A program made the position numbers and the translations under genes. A stretch of 64,000 nt of DNA from Cupriavidus consociatus (GTDB lineage Bacteria > Pseudomonadota > Gammaproteobacteria > Burkholderiales > Burkholderiaceae), in assembly GCF_017814975.1 (NCBI RefSeq), contig NZ_JAGIQA010000030.1, positions 1-64,000 of the forward strand, given 5' to 3'. The notes beneath the pieces were generated by a model. That model did not search any database. It saw only the letters and a program-made list of their open reading frames with translations, and was not told where the DNA came from. Positions 52,285 to 63,100 of the stretch are shown piece after piece. Each line of letters begins with the position of its first letter. Within the stretch, counting starts at the first letter, position 1.

Positions 52285-53538
52285 TTAGCGGTCGATCTCG
52301 CCGAAGACGATGTCTTGCGTGCCGATGATCGTTACCGCGTCAGCAATCATGTGCCCCTTGGCCATTTCGTCGAGCGCGGCCAGGTGCGGGAAGCCAGGCG
52401 CACGAATCTTCAGGCGGTACGGCTTGTTCGCGCCGTCCGAGATCGCATAGATGCCAAACTCGCCCTTCGGGTGTTCCACCGCTGCGTACGCTTCGCCTTC
52501 GGGCACGTGGATGCCTTCAGTGAACAGCTTGAAGTGGTGGATCAGTTCTTCCATGTTGGACTTCATGTCCACGCGGGAGGGCGGCGCCACCTTGTGGTTA
52601 TCGGTGATCACCGGGCCCGGGTTGCGGCGCAGCCACTCGATGCACTGCTTGATGATGCGGTTGGACTGGCGCATCTCTTCCACGCGCACCAGGTAGCGCG
52701 CGTAGCAGTCGCCACCCACGCCCACCGGCACGTCGAAGTCCATCTTGTCGTACACCTCGTACGGCTGCTTCTTGCGCAGGTCCCACTCGATGCCCGAGCC
52801 GCGCAGCATCGGGCCGGTAAAGCCCATCTGCATTGCACGTTCCGGGCTGACCACGCCGATGTCCACCAGGCGCTGCTTCCAGATCCGGTTGTCGGTCAGC
52901 AGCGTCTCGTACTCGTCGACGTACTTCGGGAAGCGGTTGGTGAAGTCCTCGATGAAGTCCAGCAGCGAGCCCGAACGCGCTTCGTTCATCGCCTTGATGG
53001 CGCGCTCGTTGTGGATCTTCGAGGCACGATATTGCGGCATCGTGTCAGGCAGGTCGCGGTAGACGCCGCCCGGACGATAGTAGGCCGCGTGCATGCGCGC
53101 GCCCGATACCGCCTCGTACATGTCGAACAGGTCTTCGCGCTCGCGGAAGGCGTACAGGAACACCGCCATCGCGCCCACGTCGAGTGCATGCGCGCCGATC
53201 CACATCAGGTGGTTCATGATGCGGGTGATCTCGTCGAACATCACGCGGATGTACTGCGCGCGGACCGGGACTTCCAGTTCCAGCAGGCGCTCGATCGCCA
53301 TCACGTAGGCGTGCTCGTTGGACATCATCGACACATAGTCGAGACGGTCCATGTAGGGCACGCTCTGGATCCAGGACTTCTGTTCGGCCAGCTTCTCGGT
53401 GGCACGATGCAGCAGGCCGATATGCGGGTCGGCGCGCTGGATGACTTCGCCGTCCAGCTCGAGCACCAGGCGCAGCACGCCGTGCGCGGCCGGGTGCTGC
53501 GGGCCGAAGTTCAGGGTGTAATTCTTGATGTCTGCCAT
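52285..53538 (-). CDS. nuoD: NADH-quinone oxidoreductase subunit D
   Basis: 417 residues, 49-kDa subunit family. Marks are NFGPQHPAAHGVLRLVLELD, GLLHRATEKLAE and DRLDYVSMMSNEHAY, which carry residues of the quinone site and of cluster N2 surroundings. It has no cluster of its own. 9 bp after nuoC. Confidence 0.98.
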   Translation of the reverse strand: MADIKNYTLNFGPQHPAAHGVLRLVLELDGEVIQRADPHIGLLHRATEKLAEQKSWIQSVPYMDRLDYVSMMSNEHAYVMAIERLLELEVPVRAQYIRVMFDEITRIMNHLMWIGAHALDVGAMAVFLYAFREREDLFDMYEAVSGARMHAAYYRPGGVYRDLPDTMPQYRASKIHNERAIKAMNEARSGSLLDFIEDFTNRFPKYVDEYETLLTDNRIWKQRLVDIGVVSPERAMQMGFTGPMLRGSGIEWDLRKKQPYEVYDKMDFDVPVGVGGDCYARYLVRVEEMRQSNRIIKQCIEWLRRNPGPVITDNHKVAPPSRVDMKSNMEELIHHFKLFTEGIHVPEGEAYAAVEHPKGEFGIYAISDGANKPYRLKIRAPGFPHLAALDEMAKGHMIADAVTIIGTQDIVFGEIDR

Positions 53539-53547
53539 GGCGCGTTC

Positions 53548-54147
53548 TCAGTGCTCCAAACCGCCGTACTTGTCCTCGCGGATCACGCGCGGCGTGATTT
53601 CGCGCGGCTCGATCGTGACCGGCTGGTAGATGACCCGCTTCTGTTCGGGGTCGTAGCGCATCTCGACATAGCCGGAGACCGGGAAATCCTTGCGGAACGG
53701 ATGGCCGACGAAACCGTAGTCGGTCAGGATGCGGCGCAGGTCCGGGTGGCCGTCAAACACGATGCCGTAGAAATCGAAGGCTTCGCGCTCGAACCAGTTC
53801 ACCGAGTTCCACACGTCGATCAGGCTGGCCACCACCGGGAAATCGTCATCCGGGGCGAACACGCGCAGGCGCAGGCGCCAGTTGTGGGTGATCGACAGCA
53901 GGTGCGAGACGGCGGCAAAGCGCGGGCCGTCCCAGGCGCCGTCGCCGAAGTCGGAATAGTCCACGCCGCACAGGTCGATCAGCTGCTCGAAACGCAGCGA
54001 GGGATCGTCGCGCAGGATGCGAGCGGCTTCCAGGTAGTCGTCGGCCTTGACGATCAGCGTCAGTTCGCCGGTCGCCTCGATCAGTTTCTGCACGCGCTTG
54101 CCGAGAGCCTTCTCGAGCGCGGCCTTCAGGATGTCGAGCTTCGCCAT
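53548..54147 (-). CDS. nuoC: NADH-quinone oxidoreductase subunit C
   Basis: 199 residues, 30-kDa subunit family. The signature WFEREAFDFYGIVFDGHPDL and RRILTDYGFVGHPFRKDFP are present. Encoded as a separate protein, not fused to NuoD as in E. coli. One base separates it from the nuoB stop. Confidence 0.98.
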   Translation of the reverse strand: MAKLDILKAALEKALGKRVQKLIEATGELTLIVKADDYLEAARILRDDPSLRFEQLIDLCGVDYSDFGDGAWDGPRFAAVSHLLSITHNWRLRLRVFAPDDDFPVVASLIDVWNSVNWFEREAFDFYGIVFDGHPDLRRILTDYGFVGHPFRKDFPVSGYVEMRYDPEQKRVIYQPVTIEPREITPRVIREDKYGGLEH

Positions 54148-54148
54148 T

Positions 54149-54631
54149 TCAGCCCTTGCGCGCGATGGTGTTGGTACGCTTGATCTTGTTCTGCAGCTGG
54201 ATCACGCCGTAGATCAGCGCCTCGGCCGTCGGCGGGCAGCCCGGCACGTAGATATCCACCGGCACGATCCGGTCGCAGCCACGCACCACCGAGTACGAAT
54301 AGTGGTAGTAGCCGCCGCCGTTGGCGCACGAGCCCATCGAGATCACCCAGCGCGGTTCGGCCATCTGGTCGTAGACCTTGCGCAGCGCGGGGGCCATCTT
54401 GTTGCACAGCGTGCCGGCCACGATCATCACGTCCGACTGGCGCGGCGACGGGCGGAACACCACACCGAAGCGGTCCAGGTCATAGCGCGCGGCGCCGGCA
54501 TGCATCATTTCCACGGCACAGCAGGCCAGGCCGAAGGTCATCGGCCACAGCGACCCGGTGCGGGTCCAATTGATCAGCTTGTCAGCGGTAGTCGTGACAA
54601 AGCCTTCGTTGAGAACGCCTTCGATTGCCAT
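54149..54631 (-). CDS. nuoB: NADH-quinone oxidoreductase subunit B
   Basis: 160 residues. It carries the N2 cluster ligands: the tandem cysteines in GLACCAVEMMHAG, the cysteine in VAGTLCNKMAPAL and that in YVPGCPPTAEAL. N2 is the last centre before quinone. Six bases after nuoA. Confidence 0.98.
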   Translation of the reverse strand: MAIEGVLNEGFVTTTADKLINWTRTGSLWPMTFGLACCAVEMMHAGAARYDLDRFGVVFRPSPRQSDVMIVAGTLCNKMAPALRKVYDQMAEPRWVISMGSCANGGGYYHYSYSVVRGCDRIVPVDIYVPGCPPTAEALIYGVIQLQNKIKRTNTIARKG

Positions 54632-54637
54632 TTCACA

Positions 54638-54997
54638 TCACTCCCAATCGAGCGCGCCCTTTTTCCAGATGTAGACGAAGCCCACGATGAATTCCAGCAG
54701 AAACACGCCCATGGCGATGAAACCCGGCCAGCCGATATCCCTCAGGGCAACACCCCACGGAAACAGGAAGGCGGTTTCGAGATCGAACAGGATAAACAGG
54801 ATGGCGATGAGGTAGTAGCGCACGTCGAACTTCATGCGCGCATCCTCGAACGCTTCGAAGCCGCACTCGTACGGAGACAGCTTCGCGGGATCGGGCTTGT
54901 TCGGACCGAGGATCCGACCAATCGACATCAGTGCCACGCCGAGCACGACACCGAAGATGATGAAGATGAGAACGGGGAAGTAGGCTTCGAGATTCAA
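54638..54997 (-). CDS. nuoA: NADH-quinone oxidoreductase subunit A
   Basis: 119 residues, three spans, with PYECGFEAFEDARMKFDVRY (quinone-loop cysteine) and YLIAILFILFDLETAFLFPW. It starts with TTG at 54997: the family-typical N-terminus MNLEAYFPVLIF depends on this codon, and no ATG or GTG is available nearby. No Shine-Dalgarno is evident. First gene of nuoA-N. Confidence 0.96.
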   Translation of the reverse strand: MNLEAYFPVLIFIIFGVVLGVALMSIGRILGPNKPDPAKLSPYECGFEAFEDARMKFDVRYYLIAILFILFDLETAFLFPWGVALRDIGWPGFIAMGVFLLEFIVGFVYIWKKGALDWE

Positions 54998-55111
54998 GGT
55001 ACGGCCAGCCTTATCTGGAATGTTGTCAACAGCACCAGCTGAAGCGGCGTCCTGTTGCCCACCCCAGGCGCTAAGCCACGAGAATCATGGCGCGCCGCCT
55101 TGCGGACTGCC

Positions 55112-55151
55112 GGAGTCCCATGCGCGGGTGCATTGCCCGGCCAGGGACTCC
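55112..55151. repeat. hairpin between tRNA-Leu and nuoA
   Basis: GGAGTCCC (55112-55119) is exactly complementary to GGGACTCC (55144-55151), with CGGG/CCCG pairing inside. It lies 12 bp past the 3' end of the tRNA and lacks a T-run. It may aid tRNA 3' maturation or partial termination before the nuo operon. Confidence 0.5.
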
Positions 55152-55163
55152 GATCAAGTTGTT

Positions 55164-55248
55164 TGGTGCCGACGGCGAGACTCGAACTCGCACAGCTTTC
55201 GCCACTACCCCCTCAAGATAGCGTGTCTACCAATTTCACCACGTCGGC
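55164..55248 (-). tRNA. tRNA-Leu (anticodon GAG)
   Basis: On the minus strand an 85-nt class II tRNA starts GCCGACG and ends CGTCGGC-A-CCA, a perfect 7-bp acceptor stem with encoded CCA. The anticodon stem CTATC and GGTAG flanks the loop TTGAGGG, giving anticodon GAG, which reads CUC and CUU. The long variable arm and the T-arm GAGTTCGAGTCTC are as expected for leucine. Confidence 0.97.
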
Positions 55249-55434
55249 TGGGGGAGAAACATATTGCCTGGCGCCGGGTTTTCAGGCCCTTCAGGACTCT
55301 CGCTGGGCGTTTCGCCTTCGCTTAAGCCCCATCGCTGGGGAATCGTTTCAAGCCTTGCATTTTAACCTAAATTTCTTGCTTTGTTCAACGCACAACTGCA
55401 AAAAAACTCAGGAATCCGCCGCAAGGCAATCGGA

Positions 55435-55809
55435 TTATTTCGGTACAGCAGGACCTGCGGGCGCCGAAGCGTCAGCAGCGGCGGCCGGGGCAGCGGCCGG
55501 AGCCGATGCGCCCGCCGTGGCCGGCGCCGAGGCCGGGGCGGCACCCATCACGCCCAGCGATGCAGCGGGCTTGTAGTTGCCCAGCAGCGTCAGCGCCAGC
55601 GTGCACACGAAGAACAGCGTGGCCAGCACCGCAGTGGTACGCGACAGGAAGTTTGCCGAGCCGGTGGCACCGAACAGGCTGCCCGAGGCGCCCGAACCGA
55701 ATGCCGCGCCCACATCGGCGCCCTTGCCATGCTGGATCAGCACCAGGCCAATCACGCCCAGGGCCGACAGCACCTGCAACACCACCAACAAAGTCTTGAA
55801 GATTGCCAT
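55435..55809 (-). CDS. secG: protein-export membrane protein SecG
   Basis: 124 residues. Two hydrophobic spans (about 3-22 and 52-72) flank the conserved cytoplasmic loop GLVLIQHGKGADVGAAFGSG and ASGSLFGATGS. The C-terminal 45 residues are an Ala/Pro-rich tail. SecG is the non-essential third subunit of the SecYEG translocon. Located between tpiA and tRNA-Leu, the usual order in Burkholderiales. Confidence 0.96.
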   Translation of the reverse strand: MAIFKTLLVVLQVLSALGVIGLVLIQHGKGADVGAAFGSGASGSLFGATGSANFLSRTTAVLATLFFVCTLALTLLGNYKPAASLGVMGAAPASAPATAGASAPAAAPAAAADASAPAGPAVPK

Positions 55810-55891
55810 TTGATTTAAATAAGCGTTACTTGCCTGGTTACTTCCTGATCGAAACGAACGGACCGAACGGTACGATCGGAACGGCCGGCAT

Positions 55892-56629
55892 TCAGGCGTT
55901 GCCGATCGCGAGAAAATCTTCCGACTTCAGCGAGGCGCCGCCAATCAGCCCCCCGTCGATATCGGCCATGGAAAACAGTTCGGCCGCATTGTCCGGCTTG
56001 ACGCTGCCGCCGTACAGGATGGCCATGCGCTCGGCCACGCCGGCGTCGCGCGCCGTCACCTTGCTGCGCAGGAAAGCGTGCACGGCTTGCGCCTGGGCGC
56101 TGGTCGCGGTCTTGCCGGTACCGATCGCCCAGACCGGCTCGTAGGCCAGCACCACGCGGCTCAACTGCTCTACCGACAGCGCGTCCAGCACTGCCTGTAG
56201 CTGGCGGCCGACGACGGCCTCGGTCTGATCGGCCTCGCGCTCGGCCAGCGTTTCGCCGACGCAGACCACCGGGACAATACCGAATTCCAGAGCACGCAGC
56301 GCCTTGGCGGCAACGACCTGGTCGGTTTCGCCATGGTAAGTGCGGCGCTCCGAGTGGCCGACCAGCGCATAAGTGCAACCGAACTCACCCAGCATCGAGG
56401 CCGCAACCTCGCCGGTGAAAGCACCACGCGCCTCCGCCGACACATCCTGCGCACCCCAGGCCACTTGCGAGCCGTTCAGCACCGCCTGGCATTGTGCAAG
56501 ATAGGGGAACGGCGCGCACACCGCCAGCGACGCACGCGCCACGCCGGCCTTGATTCCCTCCAGCAGCGCCGCGTTCGCAGCCAGGCTGCCATGCATCTTC
56601 CAATTGCCGATGACGAGCTTTTGTCTCAC
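55892..56629 (-). CDS. tpiA: triosephosphate isomerase
   Basis: 245 residues. Catalytic residues are visible: Lys in GNWKMHG, His in YALVGHSERR and Glu in VVLAYEPVWAIGTGKTA; the phosphate loop is LYGGSVKPDN. It interconverts dihydroxyacetone phosphate and glyceraldehyde 3-phosphate. The start is GTG at 56629 with GGAGGGG about 7 bp upstream, giving MRQKLVIGNWKM; an upstream extension has no family sequence. Confidence 0.97.
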   Translation of the reverse strand: MRQKLVIGNWKMHGSLAANAALLEGIKAGVARASLAVCAPFPYLAQCQAVLNGSQVAWGAQDVSAEARGAFTGEVAASMLGEFGCTYALVGHSERRTYHGETDQVVAAKALRALEFGIVPVVCVGETLAEREADQTEAVVGRQLQAVLDALSVEQLSRVVLAYEPVWAIGTGKTATSAQAQAVHAFLRSKVTARDAGVAERMAILYGGSVKPDNAAELFSMADIDGGLIGGASLKSEDFLAIGNA

Positions 56630-56772
56630 GTGGTGCCCCTCCAAAATCAAACCCGCTATTGTAGCGTGTGCCAGGGGCGGGACGCTACCGCCGCCCGACA
56701 ACGGCAGGCGGCGGCACTTTGTTGCGCCGCTTCCGTGCCGGCATCTTCATGCGCCAGCACGGAAGCGCGGCA

Positions 56773-57777
56773 TCACCAGGTGAGCACGATCTTGCCGATA
56801 TGCTCGCTCGACTCCATCAGGCGGTGCGCGTCAGCGGCCTGCGCGGCCGGGAAGACCTGGTGGATCACCGGCTTGATCTTGCCCGCCGCCAGCAGCGGCC
56901 AGACCTGCTCGTGCAGCGCCGCGGCGATCTTGCCCTTGAACGAGGCCGGGCGCGGACGCAGCGTCGAGCCGGTCACGGTGATGCGGCGTCGCAGGATATC
57001 GCCCAGCGGGATCTCGGCCTTGGCGCCGCCCAGCAGCGCGATGATGACGATGCGGCCGTCGTCGGCGATGCACTTCAGCTCGCGCGCCAGGTACGGGCCG
57101 GCAACCATGTCGAGGATCACGTCGACGCCCTTTCCGGCGGTCAGCGCCGCGACCTCGGCAACGAAGTCCTGCGTCTTGTAGTTGATCGCGCGATCGGCGC
57201 CCAGGTCCTCGCAAGCCTTGCACTTTTCATCGGTGCCGGCGGTGACGAACACCTTGAAGCCCAGCGCCTTGGCGATCTGGATCGCGGTGGTGCCAATGCC
57301 GCTGGAACCGCCCTGGATCAGCAGCGCTTCGTCCTTGCCACGCGGGCCCTGGCCCAGGTAGCCACGGTCGAACACATTGCTCCACACCGTGAAGAAGGTT
57401 TCCGGCAGCGCGGCAGCTTCGATATCGCTGAGGCCGTCAGGCGCCGGCAATACCTGCGCCAGCGGCGCGGTACACAGTTGCGCGTAGCCGCCGCCCTGCA
57501 CCAGCGCGCAGACGCGGTCTCCCACCTTGAGGCCGAAGCGGTTGTCGGCATGCGACAGGTCGCCGCCGACCACCACGCCCGCCACTTCCAGGCCAGGCAG
57601 GTCCGACGCACCCGGCGGCACCGGATAGTTGCCGGTGCGCTGGAATACGTCCGGGCGATTCACGCCGGCGGCCGCCACGCGGATCAGCACCTCGCCCGCG
57701 GCGGGCACCGGATCGGGCCGCTCGGTCAGCTGGAGGACTTCAGGGGCGCCGTATTCGCGGATCTCGATGGCTTGCAT
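56773..57777 (-). CDS. NAD(P)H quinone oxidoreductase, PIG3 family
   Basis: 334 residues, zinc-free medium-chain dehydrogenase. Marks: REYGAPEVLQLTERPDPVPA, VNRPDVFQRTGNYPVPPGAS and the nucleotide-binding QGGSSGIGTTAIQIAKALG. The TP53I3/PIG3-type LRPRPASFKGKIAAALHEQV is present. It reduces quinones using NADPH. The ATG at 57777 has AAGGAGC upstream. Usual neighbour of tpiA in this order. Confidence 0.93.
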   Translation of the reverse strand: MQAIEIREYGAPEVLQLTERPDPVPAAGEVLIRVAAAGVNRPDVFQRTGNYPVPPGASDLPGLEVAGVVVGGDLSHADNRFGLKVGDRVCALVQGGGYAQLCTAPLAQVLPAPDGLSDIEAAALPETFFTVWSNVFDRGYLGQGPRGKDEALLIQGGSSGIGTTAIQIAKALGFKVFVTAGTDEKCKACEDLGADRAINYKTQDFVAEVAALTAGKGVDVILDMVAGPYLARELKCIADDGRIVIIALLGGAKAEIPLGDILRRRITVTGSTLRPRPASFKGKIAAALHEQVWPLLAAGKIKPVIHQVFPAAQAADAHRLMESSEHIGKIVLTW

Positions 57778-57841
57778 GCTTCTTTGCTCCTTGTCTTTGC
57801 TCGGTGTGAGCCTTGGCTCGATGGGTTGCCGCAGTGTAAAC

Positions 57842-57874
57842 AAAAAAACGGCCGGGCATCGCCCGGCCGTTTTT
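57842..57874. terminator. Rho-independent terminator after pnp
   Basis: ACGGCCGGGC-ATC-GCCCGGCCGT is a 10-bp perfect stem; it is flanked by seven A and a T-run, so it would work in both directions. For minus-strand transcription it ends pnp, 49 bp after the stop. Confidence 0.92.
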
Positions 57875-57922
57875 CCGCGGCGCCGCCTTGCGGCGGCCCC
57901 ATTGGGACAGTCACTTGCCCGC

Positions 57923-60097
<2,175 letters not shown>

Positions 60098-60210
60098 GTG
60101 CATTCCTTGTCTTGCGTGCACGCCGCAATCGTTGCGCAGCGTGCCACGCCTGCGTTCTCAGCCGCAGGCTAACTGCCGGAGACAGCTGCAGTCGCAGGGA
60201 AGTGCTATGC

Positions 60211-60250
60211 CATTCCAGCGCGGCACTGTTGCCGATGCCGTGCTGGAATG
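60211..60250 (-). promoter_or_regulatory. pnp leader hairpin (probable autoregulation element)
   Basis: CATTCCAGCGCGGCA (60211-60225) pairs with TGCCGTGCTGGAATG (60236-60250) over 15 positions with one mismatch, around a 10-base loop. It lies 114 bp upstream of the pnp start. In E. coli an RNase III-cleaved stem-loop in this position lets PNPase shut down its own mRNA. Confidence 0.7.
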
Positions 60251-60436
60251 ACACAAAGCCCTGTTTCCTTGGCCGATCCGGATACTAAACCCAGAAAAAA
60301 GAACAACTTACTCCGTTGCGCGCCTTGCCGCAACGGGGTTCCGGCGAATCCAGATCCTCGCCGGAAGCAGTGAAGCGAAAATCACTCCAACAACCTGCAG
60401 CATTACCGGCCGGGGGCAGAATCGCCTGGCCAGAAA

Positions 60437-60473
60437 TGCAAAATGCCTGCCCCAGCAATGCTGAAGCAGGCAT
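60437..60473 (-). terminator. terminator after rpsO
   Basis: ATGCCTGC and GCAGGCAT form an 8-bp stem with an inner CAGC-AAT-GCTG stem. On the minus strand it is followed by TTTTGCATTT. It lies about 70 bp after the rpsO stop. Confidence 0.75.
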
Positions 60474-60542
60474 CCAGGCCTCACGCGAAACCGTGCAACC
60501 CCAGGAATCGCGCTGCCATCGTACGCAACCTCTTGCGCAAGC

Positions 60543-60812
60543 TTACTTGCGCAGGCCCAGCTTTTCGATCAGGGCGCGGTAGCGGTCGGCGTCGTTGGAC
60601 TTGAGGTAGTCCAGCAGGCGGCGGCGGCGGCTCACCATGCGCAGCAGGCCGCGGCGGCTGTGGTGATCCTTCATGTTGGCCTTGAAGTGCGGGGTCAGTT
60701 CGTTGATGCGGGTGGTCAGCAGGGCCACTTGCACTTCGGGGCTGCCGGTGTCGTTGGCGCCACGGGCGAACTGCTTGATGACTTCGGACTTGTTGATATC
60801 GGCGACTGCCAT
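60543..60812 (-). CDS. rpsO: 30S ribosomal protein S15
   Basis: 89 residues, standard length. Family marks: NDTGSPEVQVALLTTRINEL, HFKANMKDHHSRRGLLRMVS and RRRRLLDYLK. S15 binds 16S rRNA early in assembly. AAAGGAAA lies before the ATG. It precedes pnp as in most bacteria. Confidence 0.99.
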   Translation of the reverse strand: MAVADINKSEVIKQFARGANDTGSPEVQVALLTTRINELTPHFKANMKDHHSRRGLLRMVSRRRRLLDYLKSNDADRYRALIEKLGLRK

Positions 60813-60988
60813 GATGATTTCCTTTCACTTGCGACCGCCACAGCGCGGGATGCGCCGCATGCGTCGTGTCACGGATTTGCCGCCATCCGGCCAGCGGCCA
60901 GGCGACGACAGCCGCGCATTATAGCCGAAAAGGCGCGCGAGGAGAATCGGAGCCCCCGCGCGGCCTTCCGGCGCCCAGGGGCGCTCCA

Positions 60989-62266
60989 TCAAGGACGCTC
61001 CATCCGGCACGTGGTCGGCAGCGTGGTCTGCGCCGCCTTCAGCTTGCGCACGGTGCGGAAGCCGTAGCCCGAGCCCTCGTTGTCGAACCGCACCGAACCG
61101 CCCTGCTTGTCCATCACGGACACATAGAGCGGTTGCAGTACCTGGTGGTCCTCCGCGCGGATGGTGGCTTCATGGAAGTCGTTGACGTAGCGCATGTTCT
61201 CGAGAGCCCGCGCCACCCTGACCGGGTCGGTGGTGCCCGCCTTCTCGATGGCGCGTGCCAGCATTTCCACCATCATCTGCATGCGCAGATGCACATAGTC
61301 GTCCTTCGGCTCGGGATAACGTGCGCGGAACTGCTGGTAAAACGCATCCGAGGCAGCGCCGCCCACGTTCGGGTGCCACTCGGCCACCGCCAGCACGCGG
61401 CCGACGCCGGCATCGCCCATCGCCGCGGGGGCGCCCAGGCCGTTGCCGTAGAAGGTGTAGAACTTGGCCTGCAGCCCGCCTTCGCGCGCTGCCTTGACCA
61501 TCAGGGTCAGGTCGTTGCCCCAGTTGCCGGTGATGACCGCGTCCGCGCCGCTCGCCTTGATCTTGGCGATATAGGGGGCAAAATCCTTGATCTTGCCGAT
61601 CGGATGGAATTCGTCGCCGACGATCTGGATGTCCGGGCGACGTGCGGCCAGCATCTCGCGCGCCGAGCGGGCCACCTGATGGCCGAAGCTGTAGTCCTGG
61701 TCGATCAGGTAGACCTTGCGCACGGACTGGTCCTGCCGGATCACCTCGGTCAGCGCCTGCATGCGCATGTCGGCGCTGGCGTCGAAACGGAAATGCCAGA
61801 AGCTGCAGTTCTCGTTCGTCAGGCTGGGATCGACCGCCGAATAGTTCAGGAACAGCACGCGCGCATCGGGCTGGCGCGCATTGTGGCGATTGATGGCAGA
61901 CACCAGTGCCCCGGCCACGGCCGAACTGTTGCCCTGCAGGACGAAGGGAATGCGCCGGTCGGTCAGGGCGCGGAACTGGATCAGGCTCTCGTCGACATTG
62001 CCCTTGCTGTCGAACGTCACCAGCTCGAAGGGCCGCGCGCCCTCCGCGGTCTTGACGCCGCCGCGGGCATTGACGCGCTCGATTGCCAGGCGCAGGTTGC
62101 GCGCCACCGCTTCACCCGCATTGGCGAACGGACCCGAAAGACCGTCGATCATTCCCAGCCGGATCGGCTCCTGAGCGGACACGCCAGTCGGCGCAACCAC
62201 TGCCACTGCCCCTGCCAACAACAACAAGCCCCCTAGCCAACCTCGCAACCGCGCCACACCCTGCAT
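60989..62266 (-). CDS. branched-chain amino acid-type ABC transporter substrate-binding protein
   Basis: 425 residues from the ATG at 62266, with GGGAGAG just upstream. A signal peptide (LGGLLLLAGAVAVV, ending TGVSA) precedes a two-lobed type I periplasmic-binding domain: IRLGMIDGLSGPFANAGEAV, VLQGNSSAVAGALVSAINRH, and YLIDQDYSFGHQVARSARE. No permease or ATPase gene is adjacent, so it may be an orphan receptor or serve a distant transporter. The ligand is unknown. Confidence 0.88.
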   Translation of the reverse strand: MQGVARLRGWLGGLLLLAGAVAVVAPTGVSAQEPIRLGMIDGLSGPFANAGEAVARNLRLAIERVNARGGVKTAEGARPFELVTFDSKGNVDESLIQFRALTDRRIPFVLQGNSSAVAGALVSAINRHNARQPDARVLFLNYSAVDPSLTNENCSFWHFRFDASADMRMQALTEVIRQDQSVRKVYLIDQDYSFGHQVARSAREMLAARRPDIQIVGDEFHPIGKIKDFAPYIAKIKASGADAVITGNWGNDLTLMVKAAREGGLQAKFYTFYGNGLGAPAAMGDAGVGRVLAVAEWHPNVGGAASDAFYQQFRARYPEPKDDYVHLRMQMMVEMLARAIEKAGTTDPVRVARALENMRYVNDFHEATIRAEDHQVLQPLYVSVMDKQGGSVRFDNEGSGYGFRTVRKLKAAQTTLPTTCRMERP

Positions 62267-62465
62267 AGTCTCTCCCGGAAAGCGGTGGATGGTACGGCAG
62301 CACGCAGGTAGGGCGCAAATGACGGCCGCTTGCGGTGCGCCTGGCGGGCTTGGGGGCGGATCCCGGCATATTGGGCGAAGTAGCAGCAGAAAGCAGCGCC
62401 AAGGCCACACATGGCAGGCGCGAGACTACACTCTGGATATCACCAAAGCATTGACCGAGGCCGTC

Positions 62466-62999
62466 ATGAACCCTGCAATCGGCGGCGGTGCCCGCCGGCT
62501 CACCCTGGCGCTTGCCGCAGCCATGCTCTGTGCCTGCACCACGCTGATGCCGGTCCAGGAAGGCACCAAGCTGGTCGGCCAACCCAAGGCTGTGGTCCAG
62601 GCGAGGTTCGGGCCGCCCACGGACATCTACAACTTGCCCGACGGCACCTCGCGCTGGATCTATTCCCAGCAGCCGATGGGCCAGTACGCCTATGGCGCCG
62701 AATTCGACCGCAACGGCAACCTCACAAGCTTCCGCAACATGCTGTCGACGCTGGAGCTGTACAAGGCGCAGGTCGGCACCTGGACCCGGGAGGACGTCGC
62801 CGAGCATTTCGGCGTGACTCGGCTGCCGGTCGAGTATTTTCCGCGGATGCGCAATGAGGTCTGGTCCTACCGCTTCCGCCATGAAGACGTATGGCCGTCG
62901 CTGTTCCACTTCTATTTCGACGATGCCGGCGTGCTGCGCCGGACCCAGATCACGCCCGACCCGCTCTACGACCCCGATGAAAGATTCCGCCGATGGTAG
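62466..62999 (+). CDS. small outer-membrane-type lipoprotein, BamE/SmpA-like
   Basis: 177 residues. The signal peptide ends in the lipobox LCAC with Cys24. Then comes GTKLVGQPKAVVQARFGPPT followed by DGTSRWIYSQQPMGQYAYGA, resembling the short alpha-beta repeat of BamE-like lipoproteins, repeated more loosely in the second half (WTREDVAEHFGVTRLP). The ATG at 62466 has GAGG six bases upstream. It is divergent from the solute-binding protein gene. A role in envelope assembly is only a structural guess. Confidence 0.7.
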   Translation: MNPAIGGGARRLTLALAAAMLCACTTLMPVQEGTKLVGQPKAVVQARFGPPTDIYNLPDGTSRWIYSQQPMGQYAYGAEFDRNGNLTSFRNMLSTLELYKAQVGTWTREDVAEHFGVTRLPVEYFPRMRNEVWSYRFRHEDVWPSLFHFYFDDAGVLRRTQITPDPLYDPDERFRRW

Positions 63000-63011
63000 G
63001 CGCACATGAAA

Positions 63012-63046
63012 AAGCCCGCCATCCCCGGATCGGGAATGGCGGGCTT
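63012..63046. terminator. bidirectional terminator between lipoprotein gene and leuA
   Basis: AAGCCCGCCAT (63012-63022) pairs with ATGGCGGGCTT (63036-63046), an 11-bp perfect stem with a 13-base loop, preceded by A residues. It lies between convergent genes. Confidence 0.85.
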
Positions 63047-63100
63047 GGTCCGTACGCTCAGGCCGGGTAAGCCGTCCGCCGTCTAACGCAGAAGCCTTGG

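Larger units (their letters stand above)
60098..60542 (-). other. rpsO-pnp intergenic region
   Basis: No gene is visible in these 445 bp. It contains a terminator after rpsO and a long hairpin in the pnp leader, and presumably the pnp promoter between them (around 60270-60430), though no hexamer pair is clear. Confidence 0.7.
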
